64,000 bases of DNA from Alnus glutinosa (taxonomy: Eukaryota > Streptophyta > Magnoliopsida > Fagales > Betulaceae): contig NC_084896.1 of the NCBI RefSeq assembly GCF_958979055.1, positions 26,088,001 through 26,152,000 of the forward strand, in the 5' to 3' direction. Below, in pieces: positions 28,922 through 39,049 of this stretch; within the stretch, counting starts at the first letter, position 1; each line of letters begins with the position of its first letter. The notes beneath the pieces were generated by a model, which worked only from the letters and a program-made list of their open reading frames with translations, was not told the DNA's origin and did not search any database. The position numbers and the translations under genes are program-made.

Positions 28922-31900
28922 GAGTAGCATGTATTTTTACCTATTAAATGAGATTAGGGATCGAAACTTGAATGTATTATAATTATGCATAGAAAAACTA
29001 TGGTGTAGAAGCTAAGCAGGGATTTGCAGGTAAAGCAAAGTTAATCAAAATTACCTGTAGAACTGCCAAAAAAGCCCTGATGATCCAAACCTCTTGATGA
29101 TCCACTGGCGGAAGTCAAATTCCCTTTTAAATGAGTCCCTTCATGAAAAAGCACACCATCTTCTTGGACATAAAGAGATCTCTCAGTGCGCTGTTTGCCT
29201 GAAGATGTAAAATGGCGTATCCATGGACTTCCTAGAACAACATGAGAATCAGCAGTGCTGTCCAACAAATTATCCTTTCTTTCAAAGTTGATCTTCTGCC
29301 AGCAGCCATCTCGTAGAACCATGAACTGAAAATTAATAATAGAAAATAAGACTAAAATACCAGGGTTTTGCATAAGACAACCAACAACCAACAACCCAGC
29401 CACACTGGAGATATGAAATAGATGTACTCATTCACTTACTAACCTCGTCAGAAGACTTGCGAGTTTTGGTTCTAGGTTCTTCAGGTGAATATGTCCCACG
29501 CACATTATCTTGCGAGCACAAGCCACGCAAACGCATTGAACGTTGCAATTCAGTAACAAATGATGCCTCTAAGGAATCAAGATACAAACTGTGCTTCTGA
29601 TCTGTCCACTCTGTCAACTGCCCCTGCTATAAAAGTACCAATCTGAGGACTACATATCTTTTGACCAACAATTGAATAGTCAAGCTTTATCACTAGCTTA
29701 TGAGGAAATATGTTAAAAAGAGAGAAAAAAAAAAAAATCCTCTGTAGCAAAAAAATTATTAATTTAATATCCAACTCATTGCTGGAGATCCTGATACTAG
29801 GTTTTATGCTTTTCTCCTTTTCTTTTGACTTTATTTTATCAAGCAAATGGTGAAAATGTTCAAGCTCAAATACTAGAACCCAGGCTCGTGGTCCCGTGGG
29901 TAAAACACTAAAACATTCCCACCTGTCCAGGAGAAATATATTGGTTTCATCCCTGAGAAATCTTAAATACTGCAAGGTCCAACATACATTATGGGAAGGC
30001 AAATTTTACACACATTAAACAGGAGCAAATCCCGTGTTTATTACCACTCCTAATGGGCTTGATCCCCTGTAGGTTGCGGGAAAATAGTAAGAGACTGACC
30101 CGGTGCAGGATCATCAGCATATCTGGATGCAATACGGGGCTGATATCCAATGGCTATAAGCAAAAATAGTGTGATTATACTTTCTCAAACAAGTCATAAC
30201 ATTATAGCCCCTAATATGATATGTTATATCCATGTCTCAAGTAAAATATTATTCAAATCAAGTGAATACATGTTTGGAATGAATTTGAATAAAGACCAGT
30301 TTTTTAAGGGTTTCGCCCTCTTCTTGCATCATGAGTACGGAATACTCCCCACCCAAAAAAGTAGTCTCATTGCCCATAAAGATATCTTTGCATCTATTGT
30401 TGTACCCTTCTGAGGATTTAAGCTTCATCACCAACTTTTGTCATTGGTAATTATCCTTCCTTTGATGAAAATGTCCATTACATGTTAAGATTTGGAATTA
30501 AGACTTTTATTATTGGGTCAAAATTGGAGTTTTTATGGTGCTCTGCCAAGGATTTATAGCCTCCAATCTCGAACGATCAAGTGTCCTAGGGGTCTAAATA
30601 AAGCAAAAATCATACAAATTAAAAATATTAATGGATTTACAGGCAATACGATTACCCAATATATCCTTTAATAAATTCGAGCATCTAAAACATCAAAGTT
30701 AGGCACCTTCTTATCCATATAATCATATTACCGGTTTGTGAACCGGGGAATGGGGGTTGTGATGTTCTTAGGCTCCGTCTACTGTGCTAGAAGTCACTGC
30801 ATGATCCAAAGCAGTTGTTTTCAGTTGTTCATCTTTGATCCATTGGAAATTCCTCCAAAACCATGTCACATTCTATGTTAATCTAAGGGGAAACTTTGGT
30901 TAAAGAAAAGTGTAGGAGTTGCTTCCAACACTTTGGACACCATGACAGGGAGGGTATATCTCAAATCATTTGTTATCAAGTAAAGCCGTCGATAATAAAA
31001 TCACACCATAAGAATATTATTCAGAATATAACAAACTGAGCCATAAGGAATAAGTACATAAAAATAGCCGATATGGGACCTCAAAATAATTGATATTTCA
31101 CGAAACTCCACTCTAAACTTCACACACCGGCAATTAAAATTAATAATTAAGAAAATTAGACAGTGAAAGCAATACTGGAAAAGATAAACGCGCAACTCAA
31201 CCGAAATTAAGGCAAAAAAAAAAAAAAAAAAAAAAAGGTTAAAGAGACACCCCATTATAAATTGACTTCAAATAGGAAGCAGGCATAATCCATTGTATAT
31301 TTTGATTTCCCAATGCATACAATTCCAGTCCATGTTTGATTGTCAGCTTATGTGCTTGTATCACTAAAATTATAAAATTGAGGAAACAATTAAAGAAAGA
31401 AGAAAATGCACACCTATAACTTATATTTAAAGAAATAAATGTTTAAAATGGAAGTGCTCTATTTTAAATATTTATTTAAGTCCTTCGGGACATCCGATAA
31501 AATTGGAACGATAAAGAGAAGATTAGCATGGCCCTGCGCAAGGATGACACGCATAAATCGAGAAATGGTCCAAATTTTTAATAATCAAAAAAAATATATT
31601 TATTTAAAATTACAAGAGCTGCAGTGAACACAGATAACTGAGATTAGACACCTAAAATTAAAGCGGCAATCATTTCAAATTTTCTTTTGCTAAATTACTC
31701 ATTTCAATCAAAACTAACCAAAAAAAAATGGAGAACTTCAAAAAAACAAATGCCATGCAAGAAAAAATTGTAGAATCCAACAGAACAAAAATATAGCACA
31801 CGTAATTTCAACCAATCAAAAACATAAAAAACATATACAAAAATTTGTATCATATTCTTGTTTATTTGAATATCGGAAAATTCAAATATATATATATTAA

Positions 31901-32063
31901 CGAATTCGAAATTTACCGCTTTGGCATTTCCACAATGGCGTGAAGGTTCTTTGGAAGTGTCAGCTGTGATGGCGGACGAGTCCGAGTTCGTCCGAGTCAA
32001 CTCACTCCCGCAACCGGCCGTGGCCTGGGGCGGCGGAATATTTGGCCGGAGATTTTCTCTCAT
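25634..32063 (-). CDS. COR28: COR27/COR28-type cold- and clock-regulated protein, 4 exons, 253 aa
   Basis: COR27/COR28 proteins are small nuclear regulators of flowering, freezing tolerance and light signalling in Arabidopsis. They act downstream of the clock and phytochrome/cryptochrome. Exons on the minus strand: 31917-32063, 29444-29623, 29055-29325, 25634-25797. They sum to 762 bases with GT-AG sites and agreeing phases. Conserved blocks: SELTRTNSDSSAITAD (residues 20-35), EWTDQKHSLYLDSLEASFV (54-72), LRDGCWQKINFER (113-125), PWIRHF (143-148) and SDQNFVDED (202-210). The C-terminus after 225 is less conserved, so another 3' splice form is possible. Intron 1 (2.3 kb) holds a U6 retropseudogene and intron 3 (3.26 kb) a LINE fragment. 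Neighbours match Arabidopsis At4g33980, hence the symbol. Confidence 0.88.
26815..27782 (+). mobile_element. 5'-truncated L1-type LINE in COR28 intron 3
   Basis: The element is bounded by the perfect 15-bp target duplication AAGTTGCAGAACTTA (26800-26814 and 27783-27797) and ends in a poly(A) tail. It encodes the C-terminal end of ORF2. The part downstream of the polymerase begins GWRLFCSYTRLI and carries ENGSRIRFWDNVWCG. It is followed by a zf-RVT zinc-binding domain (FDVRSFYKAL, VPLKVAFFAWTA, CCMCKMNGESVDHLLLHC), to a TAG at 27694-27696. One in-frame TAG at 27112-27114 interrupts an otherwise open frame, so the insertion seems fairly young. It is antisense to the host gene. Confidence 0.92.
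28890..28922. repeat. (GA)n-(G)n microsatellite
   Basis: A GA dinucleotide run of about ten units leads into a G run in intron 3 of the COR28-type gene. Confidence 0.8.
31480..31578 (+). pseudogene. U6: U6 snRNA retropseudogene in COR28 intron 1
   Basis: It is nearly the full plant U6: a 5' stem loop around TTCGG, CATCCGATAAAATTGGAACG, GATTAGCATGGC, TGCGCAAGGATGACACGC, and GAGAAATGGTCC followed by a T run. It lacks one base on each side of the 5' stem and one C in the GCATGGCCCC block. The invariant ACAGAGA box reads AAAGAGA. No upstream sequence element or proper Pol III promoter is visible. A 12-bp direct repeat, ATATTTATTTAA (31468-31479 and 31596-31607), and an A-rich tail flank it, the signature of LINE-mediated retroposition. 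It is antisense to the host gene. Confidence 0.92.
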
Positions 32064-32138
32064 TCCTCTTAAATCAACACGGTTTGCGTAAAAGAACAAG
32101 CGAAAATCGGTGAGAATTTCAGAGAGAAAACCCTCCGA

Positions 32139-32162
32139 GAGAGAGAGAGAGAGAGAGAGGAG
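32139..32162. repeat. (GA)n tract in the COR28 leader
   Basis: A GA run about 75-100 bases upstream of the COR28-type start codon reads as a CT-rich leader on the sense strand, common in plant 5' UTRs. Confidence 0.7.
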
Positions 32163-32224
32163 GGGGGAGGGAGAGATTGTTTGTTAGGTTGGGGCCAATA
32201 AAGGCTCCACATGGCGTCGCTTTT

Positions 32225-32232
32225 ACACGTGT
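32225..32232. promoter_or_regulatory. G-box/ABRE (ACACGTGT)
   Basis: The palindromic ACACGTGT core lies about 160-170 bases upstream of the COR28-type start codon. It is a binding site for bZIP factors of the ABF class and for bHLH/PIF and HY5 factors. Position and proximity to evening elements suggest function; this is inference. Confidence 0.6.
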
Positions 32233-32271
32233 CAGCACCATCAGCGGGGTGCCAGGTCAGGAGTGAGCGAT

Positions 32272-32280
32272 AAAATATCT
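32272..32280 (+). promoter_or_regulatory. Evening element 1 (AAAATATCT)
   Basis: This is an exact evening element, the target of CCA1/LHY/RVE MYB factors, about 210-218 bases upstream of the COR28-type ATG. It reads on the plus strand, opposite to the gene. Confidence 0.65.
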
Positions 32281-32297
32281 TCGGCGAATGTCAGCCA

Positions 32298-32306
32298 AGA
32301 TATTTT
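32298..32306 (-). promoter_or_regulatory. Evening element 2 (AAAATATCT on minus strand)
   Basis: This second exact evening element lies 17 bases from the first in inverted orientation, reading in the same direction as the gene, about 235-243 bases upstream of its ATG. Arabidopsis COR27 is known to use evening elements with ABRE-like motifs for cold and circadian control. Confidence 0.65.
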
Positions 32307-32469
32307 TTCTTCACCCGCGGGCTTCAGTAAGAAGCGGCCAAAACGGTATATTCGGGTCGGGCGAGTGGTGAACACTCGCTTTGGACGAGCGTGCGTGGGG
32401 AGGAAAGGAATCAAACTCGCTTTATTTTTATTATTCTTTGTAATAAAACTCGCTCTTTTAGCGTGACAC

Positions 32470-35400
32470 GCAAGGTGGTGACGTACGGGTAATGATCGGT
32501 TGGTTGTGGTTGCACAGTGATTCGTTCCTAAAAGTCAAAGGACTGTCCAATCATTATATGATTCAAAAAATATCTGGCATAATAACAAATAGAAAATTTT
32601 CAAAAAAGTGAAGTTTTTAATTCCTCAACAAATTATTATTTTATTTTATTTTTTAAAATTTCAGACTCTTCATCTATCTCTGAGATCCCAAACGACTTTT
32701 ATTTTTCTTTGTTTTTTTTTTTAGCTTTATAGTATTTAGTTTTTATTGGTTGGGTTATTAAGTTGTTAGCTTGATATTGTTTTTTTTATTTTTTTAATAA
32801 AAAAAATTATTATTGTAATATCTATAAAAAAAAATAATAATAATAATTAGAATAGATGGGACTTGGAATCAATCACATGCACATGTCATGTCATGTGTCG
32901 CAGGAATGCTTTTTTAACGTAACAGCACTTGATTGAACACTAACAGTTAATCAGTTATGCCACAAATATCTTTATCTTTCTCACTAATCAATCAAATATC
33001 ACCTCTAATAATTTTTATTTATTTGTTTAATTATTTTAGATATTTGAGAGAGACCTTCTTGCCTTCGCGGAGGAGCTCTGTCCGAATAGACACCCACCAA
33101 TGAGATTTTTGGGAAATGATTTGTGGGGGGGACAATAAACCGTCCCCCCACCATCCTCCTTTGGATATTTTAATAAAATAAATTAAAAGATGTCCTTTGA
33201 TGATCGTATCAAAGGACATATTTTGATTTATTTTTTATTAACAAATTAATAAAAGGGTGATGGGACGGTTACTGTCCCTTATGTATCATCTCTCGAGATT
33301 TTTTCTTGTGTGCAATAGTTCTTCCACTTGAATAATAGATTGTTGAGTTGAATTTTCCTAGTAATAGTAAAAAGTAGTTAATGTGATATAAAATAAAAAG
33401 AATTTGAATAAAAAAAAGTTTTGAATTTAATGAATTTTTTTATTTAAATAGTAATAAAAAATTATTGATGCCAAATAAAAAGTGAAAAAAGTTCAAATAT
33501 TTTTGAGTATATTGTTTTTGAAAAAAAGTAAAAATATATGAGGGTAATATTTCCAAGCTTACCAAACAACCCCAAAGTTTTTTTTTTTTTTTTTTTTTTC
33601 ACAATTCTCTCATTCAAGGGCAAACCTACATAGGGGCTAGGGGGCCTAACTCTCCCCCCAAGCTCCAAAATTTTCCCCCAATTTTTTTTTTACTTCTTTT
33701 TTTTTTCGGGTTTTGCCCCCCTTCCCAATTTTTTTTTTTTAATTTGACCCTCCCATATTCAATAGGCTGAGTCCGCCACTCCTCTCATTATTGCTGATGA
33801 CTCTTCCTCTTTTGACAAAGAATAACCAAGAATTCAAATATAGGTATTAAGTGTTGAACAATAGCTCTAATATTGGCTTTTTTCATTTCAAATAGATCAT
33901 TCAAAGTATGCTATCCCAAATGGTCGGAGGTAGTTTCAGACACCCTTATTTGATTATTTGTTGGCCAAACCACCCAATTTGATTATGGAGTAGTTCGTTC
34001 ACCCGTTAAATCTTATTCTTTTAAAAAAAAAATTAAAATAATACTAATGTGACATATGAGACACATGGCAAGGGTTGATAGCTAGGTTTGCGGACCGTTA
34101 AGTCTTTTTTTTAAAAAAATAAATGAAATGAAATATCAACTCTATTAATAAGTCATCCACAAGTAACATTTGTGATATTTTTGGAATTGACATGAATATT
34201 TGATTTCCAGCCAAACCAAATATATAAACAAATAATTAACCCTTGTTTTGAAGATATAATTCTCTTTCTTTAATGTTACAGAATAAGCAAATTTAAAATT
34301 CATTTTTAAGATAAAAATTAGTCAATTTAAAATAGTAATAATAGGGAACATATGATGATTCCTACGACCTAATCTAACCCACCATTACATGTCTGCAGGT
34401 GGTATTTTGACTAGGCTGATTAAGAGTGTTTTTAAAAATTACATTTTAATTAATAGTTTATATTAACTGGGATTTAATTTTATTTTTATTTTTAAATCAC
34501 ACGTTTTAAAATTGTTAAACTGAAAACACTAAATTGTCTAGGGTATGATGTTTGTGGTGCTTTCATGGCAAACAAACAAGAGGGGAAAAAATAATGTGAT
34601 TGGAATCCAATTGGATAAATATATGGAAATCTGAGCAGATATTTTTCAATTTCTCTATTGTTGAGTAAAAGGCAAGTGGTGGATTGGAGATATTTTGAGG
34701 AAAAAGGATAAGATCGGTGCTAATTTCTAACCTTGTTTTGCAAGCAATCCCATGTGGAGTAGAATTTGGAGTTTAGATTATGTGGATAATTCAAATATAA
34801 TCATTCATGTTGACCCTTTGGAAAATTAGGTTATGGTCAACCAAACAAAAAAAATTTCCAGCTCCAAGCAAGGCCCAACTTGCCTCAGTTTTGAAATTTG
34901 TTTCTTATATATATATATATATATGGACTTAAAAATTAGGTCCGACCTCTATCAAAATTAAGCTTAAAATATTTTAAAAAAAAAAAAATTAAACCCAAAA
35001 TATTCATAACGACAAAAAAAAAATTAAAAATTAAAAAATTAAAAATAAAAATTTATATATATAGCTGTTATTTTTAAGTCACATAAAAACATTTTTTCCA
35101 AATAAATAATAAAATATACCCCTTGAAAAGCATTAAGAAACAAAGCCAATGCACAGTTTAAATTGCAAATATATTTCTGTGGTAAGTTTCCTGCCCAATA
35201 CCCAATTCTTAGTCAAAAGTCATCCATATTGGCTTTGACAATAATTTTTTTTTTTTTTTTTTTCGAAAGTTCTGATACATCCCTTTCACCCTCATTAATA
35301 TTACTATTATTATGATATTATCATTATTATTAATTTCTCCGAGGTTACCTTCCTAGCATATTCCATCAAGAAAGGTACCATTCTTTGTTGAAAGTTAGTG

Positions 35401-36070
35401 AAAATAAGACAAAGGTTGATGCAAGAGTATGTGAGAAATAGCTTCCAGCATGTCGATGACAATTATTTTTTAAATACTGGTTTTTAAAATTTAAATTCTA
35501 TTTAATTTTGTCTCAGATTTTATAAATCATCTAAATATAATTTCAAAAAATAAATTCTTTCGTCATTTGTAATTTTAAATATTTTTAAAAAAAATCGCAC
35601 ACCCAAACGAGCTCCAATTATTTTTGGCCCATACTCACCCAGATCAAGCCTTCAACTATTCATAAAAATTCTAAATATGAATATTTATGGTCCATGATAT
35701 CCTTTTTTTGTTTGGTTTCAATGACTTTATTTTGTTTTTCTTTTCATTTTGGTTGGTTAGAATATTTTAAAGCTAATTTATAATTATATTCGATGCTAAT
35801 CACTCCTTCCATCCTGACAATAATCTGCCATACGTAAAATCTAGTGCGAATAGGCATAAAATCGAACCTTTCCTATCAAGATTTCAGTAGATTTCTTTAG
35901 ACATGCACACAATTTAAAAAAGCATTCATCATTGTTCTTTAAAAATTACTGCATGTTAGGTTACCAGTTAATATTCACGTATCGGATTTCGTTCGTGTTA
36001 TCAAAGCATAAATATAAGATTATATAAGTCAATTTTAATTTGTTCATTTAATTAAATGATTCAAACTCCT
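32470..36070. other. AT-rich intergenic DNA
   Basis: No gene is seen. It contains long T/A tracts (33578-33599, 35247-35263). A C/T-rich block at 33600-33790 includes runs of c and ggctgagtccgccact, a phrase typical of degraded plant repeats. An AT dinucleotide run lies at 34907-34925. Everything else looks like unselected AT-rich sequence. Confidence 0.5.
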
Positions 36071-36079
36071 CAACCCTAA

Positions 36080-36612
36080 GAACATTTCTAGTAGCCTCAT
36101 CAAATTAGCTAAAAACCAATTTTCTCTGTTTCGGTGAGCTACTTTTTTAAAAATCTCTTAATAGCCCCACTATTTTAACTATTCATTATCACTATTTCAT
36201 TTAAATAATATTTTTTCAAATTTATTTATTTTTTCTCTATTTAATCTTTTTATACAACAAGCTCCCGTACACATTTATCTTGAAATTCACATAAGTTATG
36301 TCAAGGACAAAGAAACTTTCATGTTCATGAAATAAGGACATCGTTGTGTGAGAAAGAATGGAGATTGGAGAAGAAAATGAGAGAAAAAAAAAATGAAAAA
36401 AGTATGTTAATCATGTGAGAGAGAAATGATAAACAAAATTGGTGAGAGAGTTGGTGAATGAATATTACTCATCAAAATTGGTGAGTATTTTCACTCACCA
36501 AAAGTTTTTGGTTAAAGTGGTGAGGCTGCTGAGAGTGATTTTTTAGTGTTTTCATCAAATTGGCTAACCAAAATAACTTTTTAGCTATTTTGGTGAGGCT
36601 ACTAAGAGCATT
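36080..36612. mobile_element. MITE copy 1 of a tandem pair
   Basis: It begins GAACATTTCTAGTAGCCTCA and ends with the inverted form GGCTACTAAGAGCATTC. The middle is AT-rich, with ttatttattttttctctat and a block of aagaaaatgagagaaaaaa. There is no coding capacity. Its right end is shared with the next copy. Confidence 0.6.
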
Positions 36613-37093
36613 CCTAGTAGGCTCACCAAATTTTACTCACCAAAATAATTAAAAATCACCTTTTTCTATTCTGGTGAGCCACTTTATTAAAATTTCCCTA
36701 GCAGCCTCATCATTTTAACTAGTTAATATTCACTATTCCATTTAAATAATAATTTTTTCATATTTATTTATTTTTTCTCTATATAATCTTTTTACAAAAA
36801 ATCATTTATATCCATGAAATAAGGACATTGTCGTGTGAGATGAGATAAGAAAATGAGAGAAAAAAGGAAAAAAGTGTGCTAATCATGTGAGAGATAAATG
36901 TGAAACAAAATTTGGTGAGTGGGTTGTTAAGTGAAAATGCCTCATCTAATTTGGTTAGTAATTTCAGTCATCAAATTTTGTTGGTTAAAATGGTGAGGCT
37001 GCTGGGAGTGGTTTTTCAGAATTTTCATCAAATTGGCTCACCAAAATAACTAAAAAACCATTTTAGTGAGGCTACTAAGAATGCTCTAAGAAT
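36605..37093. mobile_element. MITE copy 2 of a tandem pair
   Basis: It begins GAGCATTCCTAGTAGGCTCA, ends GGCTACTAAGAATGCTC and is collinear with copy 1 through its length (same caaattggctnacc, atttaaataat and tttattttttctctat phrases). The two copies are in direct orientation and overlap by their common terminus. Confidence 0.6.
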
Positions 37094-37099
37094 GCTCAC

Positions 37100-37560
37100 C
37101 CACTAATTTCTTATGGGATTCGCGGATCATGTAAAAAAATTATCAGCCCTAAATGTTGCGTGTTGAGTTCAAATCATGTCGAAATATGAGTATAAGACTA
37201 TATAGGTCAAACATAACTCGACTCATTTAATTAAACGGGCTAAACCCATCGATTCTAACCCGTTCTTCTTGTTTTGAGGTTTGTGTCGAGTTTACCAATT
37301 GTATAAAAAATTGCCAACCCAAATGTTGCATGCCAAGTTTGGGTCATATCGAAACATAAATAAATAAATATATATATATATAAGACTATATAAATTAAAT
37401 ATAACTCAACCCATTTAACTAAACGGATCATATACATCCACCTTAACCCATTAATTTTGTGCCAAATTTACATGTCGTGTCAAAAATTAATAACCCTAAA
37501 TACCGCGCGTTAGGGTTGGCTTATGTCAAGAAATAAGCATAAAATCATATAAATCAACTA
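37100..37560. other. AT-rich spacer with repeated phrases
   Basis: This is non-coding. It holds three imperfect repeats of a unit with words such as aaatgttgc, gggtcatatcgaaa, ataagactatata and aactcgacccattta (about 37140-37260, 37310-37430, 37480-37570), looking like a decayed tandem of about 170 bases. An AT run lies at 37371-37382. Confidence 0.45.
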
Positions 37561-37572
37561 TACCCCAACCTA

Positions 37573-38072
37573 TATGGTGCGTTTGGTTCGTAGTGATATT
37601 CAATATTCGAACCGGATTTTTATTCAAAAACCCATACCCGGATCCAAGTTGAATAAAACCCATGGGTCACTTGAATAAAGTTTGAATAGTTTGAATAAAC
37701 CCATCATATATTTTTTTTAATTATTTTTTACCATACCAATCATTATACACAACTTTTCATACAATCTAATTATTTCCAATTATTTTATACTATTATAAAA
37801 CACTTTTTTAAAACTCATCATATATTTTTTATTATTATTTTTTACCATACCAATCATTATACACAACTTTTCATACAATCCAATCATTTCCAATCACTTT
37901 ATACTATTATAAAACACTTTTTTTCCAATCTTCCAAATTCAACACCCAAACACATATTCAAAATAATCTAAATTATATTCAACATTCAAACACATTTTCA
38001 TTGCCTTGAAATCCGTGATTAAATTTTGAATATTATTCATATTCGAAATATTCGATACCCAAACGGACTAGA
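37573..38072. mobile_element. MITE with internal 114-bp tandem duplication
   Basis: The ends are inverted repeats: GCGTTTGGTTCG on the left, and CCGTTTGGGTATCGAATATT when the right end is reverse-complemented. Inside, 37697-37810 is repeated at 37811-37924 with only a few changes. There is no coding capacity. The gygtttggt terminus is typical of hAT-like MITEs. Confidence 0.55.
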
Positions 38073-38413
38073 TACTCCGACCTTAATCCAATATCTCCCA
38101 AATTATTTGGGGGACGAAGATCAAGCAAGAACACGAACAAGCAAAAATCAAAAAGAAACAAAAACCAAAATTAAAAATTTTGATTTTACATTACAAAATT
38201 GAATGATTAACAAATAGTACTGGGATTAGTTTATGGTGTGGTATACTGTTGACACAGTCAATTTTCGGCCGATCACCTGCAAAACGATGAAACTCTATTG
38301 GGGGTGATGCCGCCGAAGTGATGGCCGGCGGGGAGCCTCCGAATATTTTCCGTATGAACAGATGGCGCCGACCATGGCCCGGATCACCGACCACAAGGTT
38401 ATTTTCTTTCTCA

Positions 38414-38963
38414 TCATGATCCGCTTAGGGTTGAAGAGGATTGGCGTACTACGCAAGCAACCACCTGGGCCCATTGCCGTAACCTCGTCTTTACCAGCTC
38501 AGCATCCTCACCTAAAAAAGAGATAAAGCGTAAACCAGCGATCCACAGCCGTTAGATCAAGAAAAAGTCCACAATCAATCCCATCCAACGGCGGAGACTT
38601 ACCTTGATCTATTATCGCGACGGGGCTTTCGATTTCGCTATCGGAAGCCATCAACGACGACGATGACGACGACCTCGACAAGCTGTTACTGTACTGCCGG
38701 TTAACAGCGTAGTACAACCCCAGAGCCGGGATGGTCTCCGACAGCTTCGGATCCACATCCGGCGAGTCCACCCCGAACCCGAAACCGAGATCGAAGCAGC
38801 CCTTCAACTCCTCCAAGTCCTCGTCCGACAGACTCTTGTTGCGGCGGATGCGGTCGCCGCCGTACTTGCCCTTGCGTCTCAGCCACGCCTCCTCGCGGCG
38901 CGTGTCGGGCGTCCACGAGTGCTGCTTGTAGAGAGGCCGCGGCGGCCCCTGGGGCTTCGACAT
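38414..38963 (-). CDS. DUF1685 family protein, 2 exons, 152 aa
   Basis: This is a plant-specific protein of unknown function. Exons on the minus strand are 38603-38963 and 38414-38511, totalling 459 bases; the intron is GT-AG and phase 1. The N-terminus (residues 1-35) is basic and proline-rich (PPRPLYKQHSW, EEAWLRRKGKYG). The DUF1685 core follows (SLSDEDLEELKGCFDLGFGF, then LSETIPALGLYYAVNRQ at about 75-90). A serine run is next, and exon 2 gives the conserved tail LRQWAQVVACVVRQSS. Without the intron the reading would run on into unrelated sequence, so the spliced form is preferred. There is no signal peptide or membrane segment. Position between COR28 and EMB2758 matches Arabidopsis At4g33985. 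Confidence 0.9.
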
Positions 38964-39011
38964 TGCCTGTGGGATTCTCAGAGAGAGAGCTCTTCGTGAG
39001 GAATGTTATAC

Positions 39012-39013
<2 letters not shown>

Positions 39014-39044
<31 letters not shown>
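39014..39044. repeat. (TA)n microsatellite upstream of the DUF1685 gene
   Basis: A run of about fifteen TA units lies 50-80 bases upstream of the DUF1685 start codon. It sits where a TATA box would be, so length variation could affect expression; that is inference. Confidence 0.75.
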
Positions 39045-39047
<3 letters not shown>

Positions 39048-39049
39048 CC

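Noticed and set aside
30010-30150. Minus-strand frame in COR28 intron 1 with a possible acceptor (GYQPRIASRYADDPAPG)
   Set aside because: Adding it would break the phase between exons 1 and 2, and the COR27/28 family has no such segment. It may be an old repeat.
31480-31578. Functional U6 gene
   Set aside because: It has an altered ACAGAGA box, deletions in the 5' stem, no upstream element, and retroposition hallmarks.
31704-31916. Extension of COR28 exon 1 past the donor
   Set aside because: The extension becomes Phe/Tyr-rich and non-conserved. The GTAAAT donor after AKA joins in phase to EWTDQKH.
38701-38916. Other frames over the DUF1685 exon
   Set aside because: The region is GC-rich, so several frames stay open. 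Only the frame with the DUF1685 motifs splices correctly.
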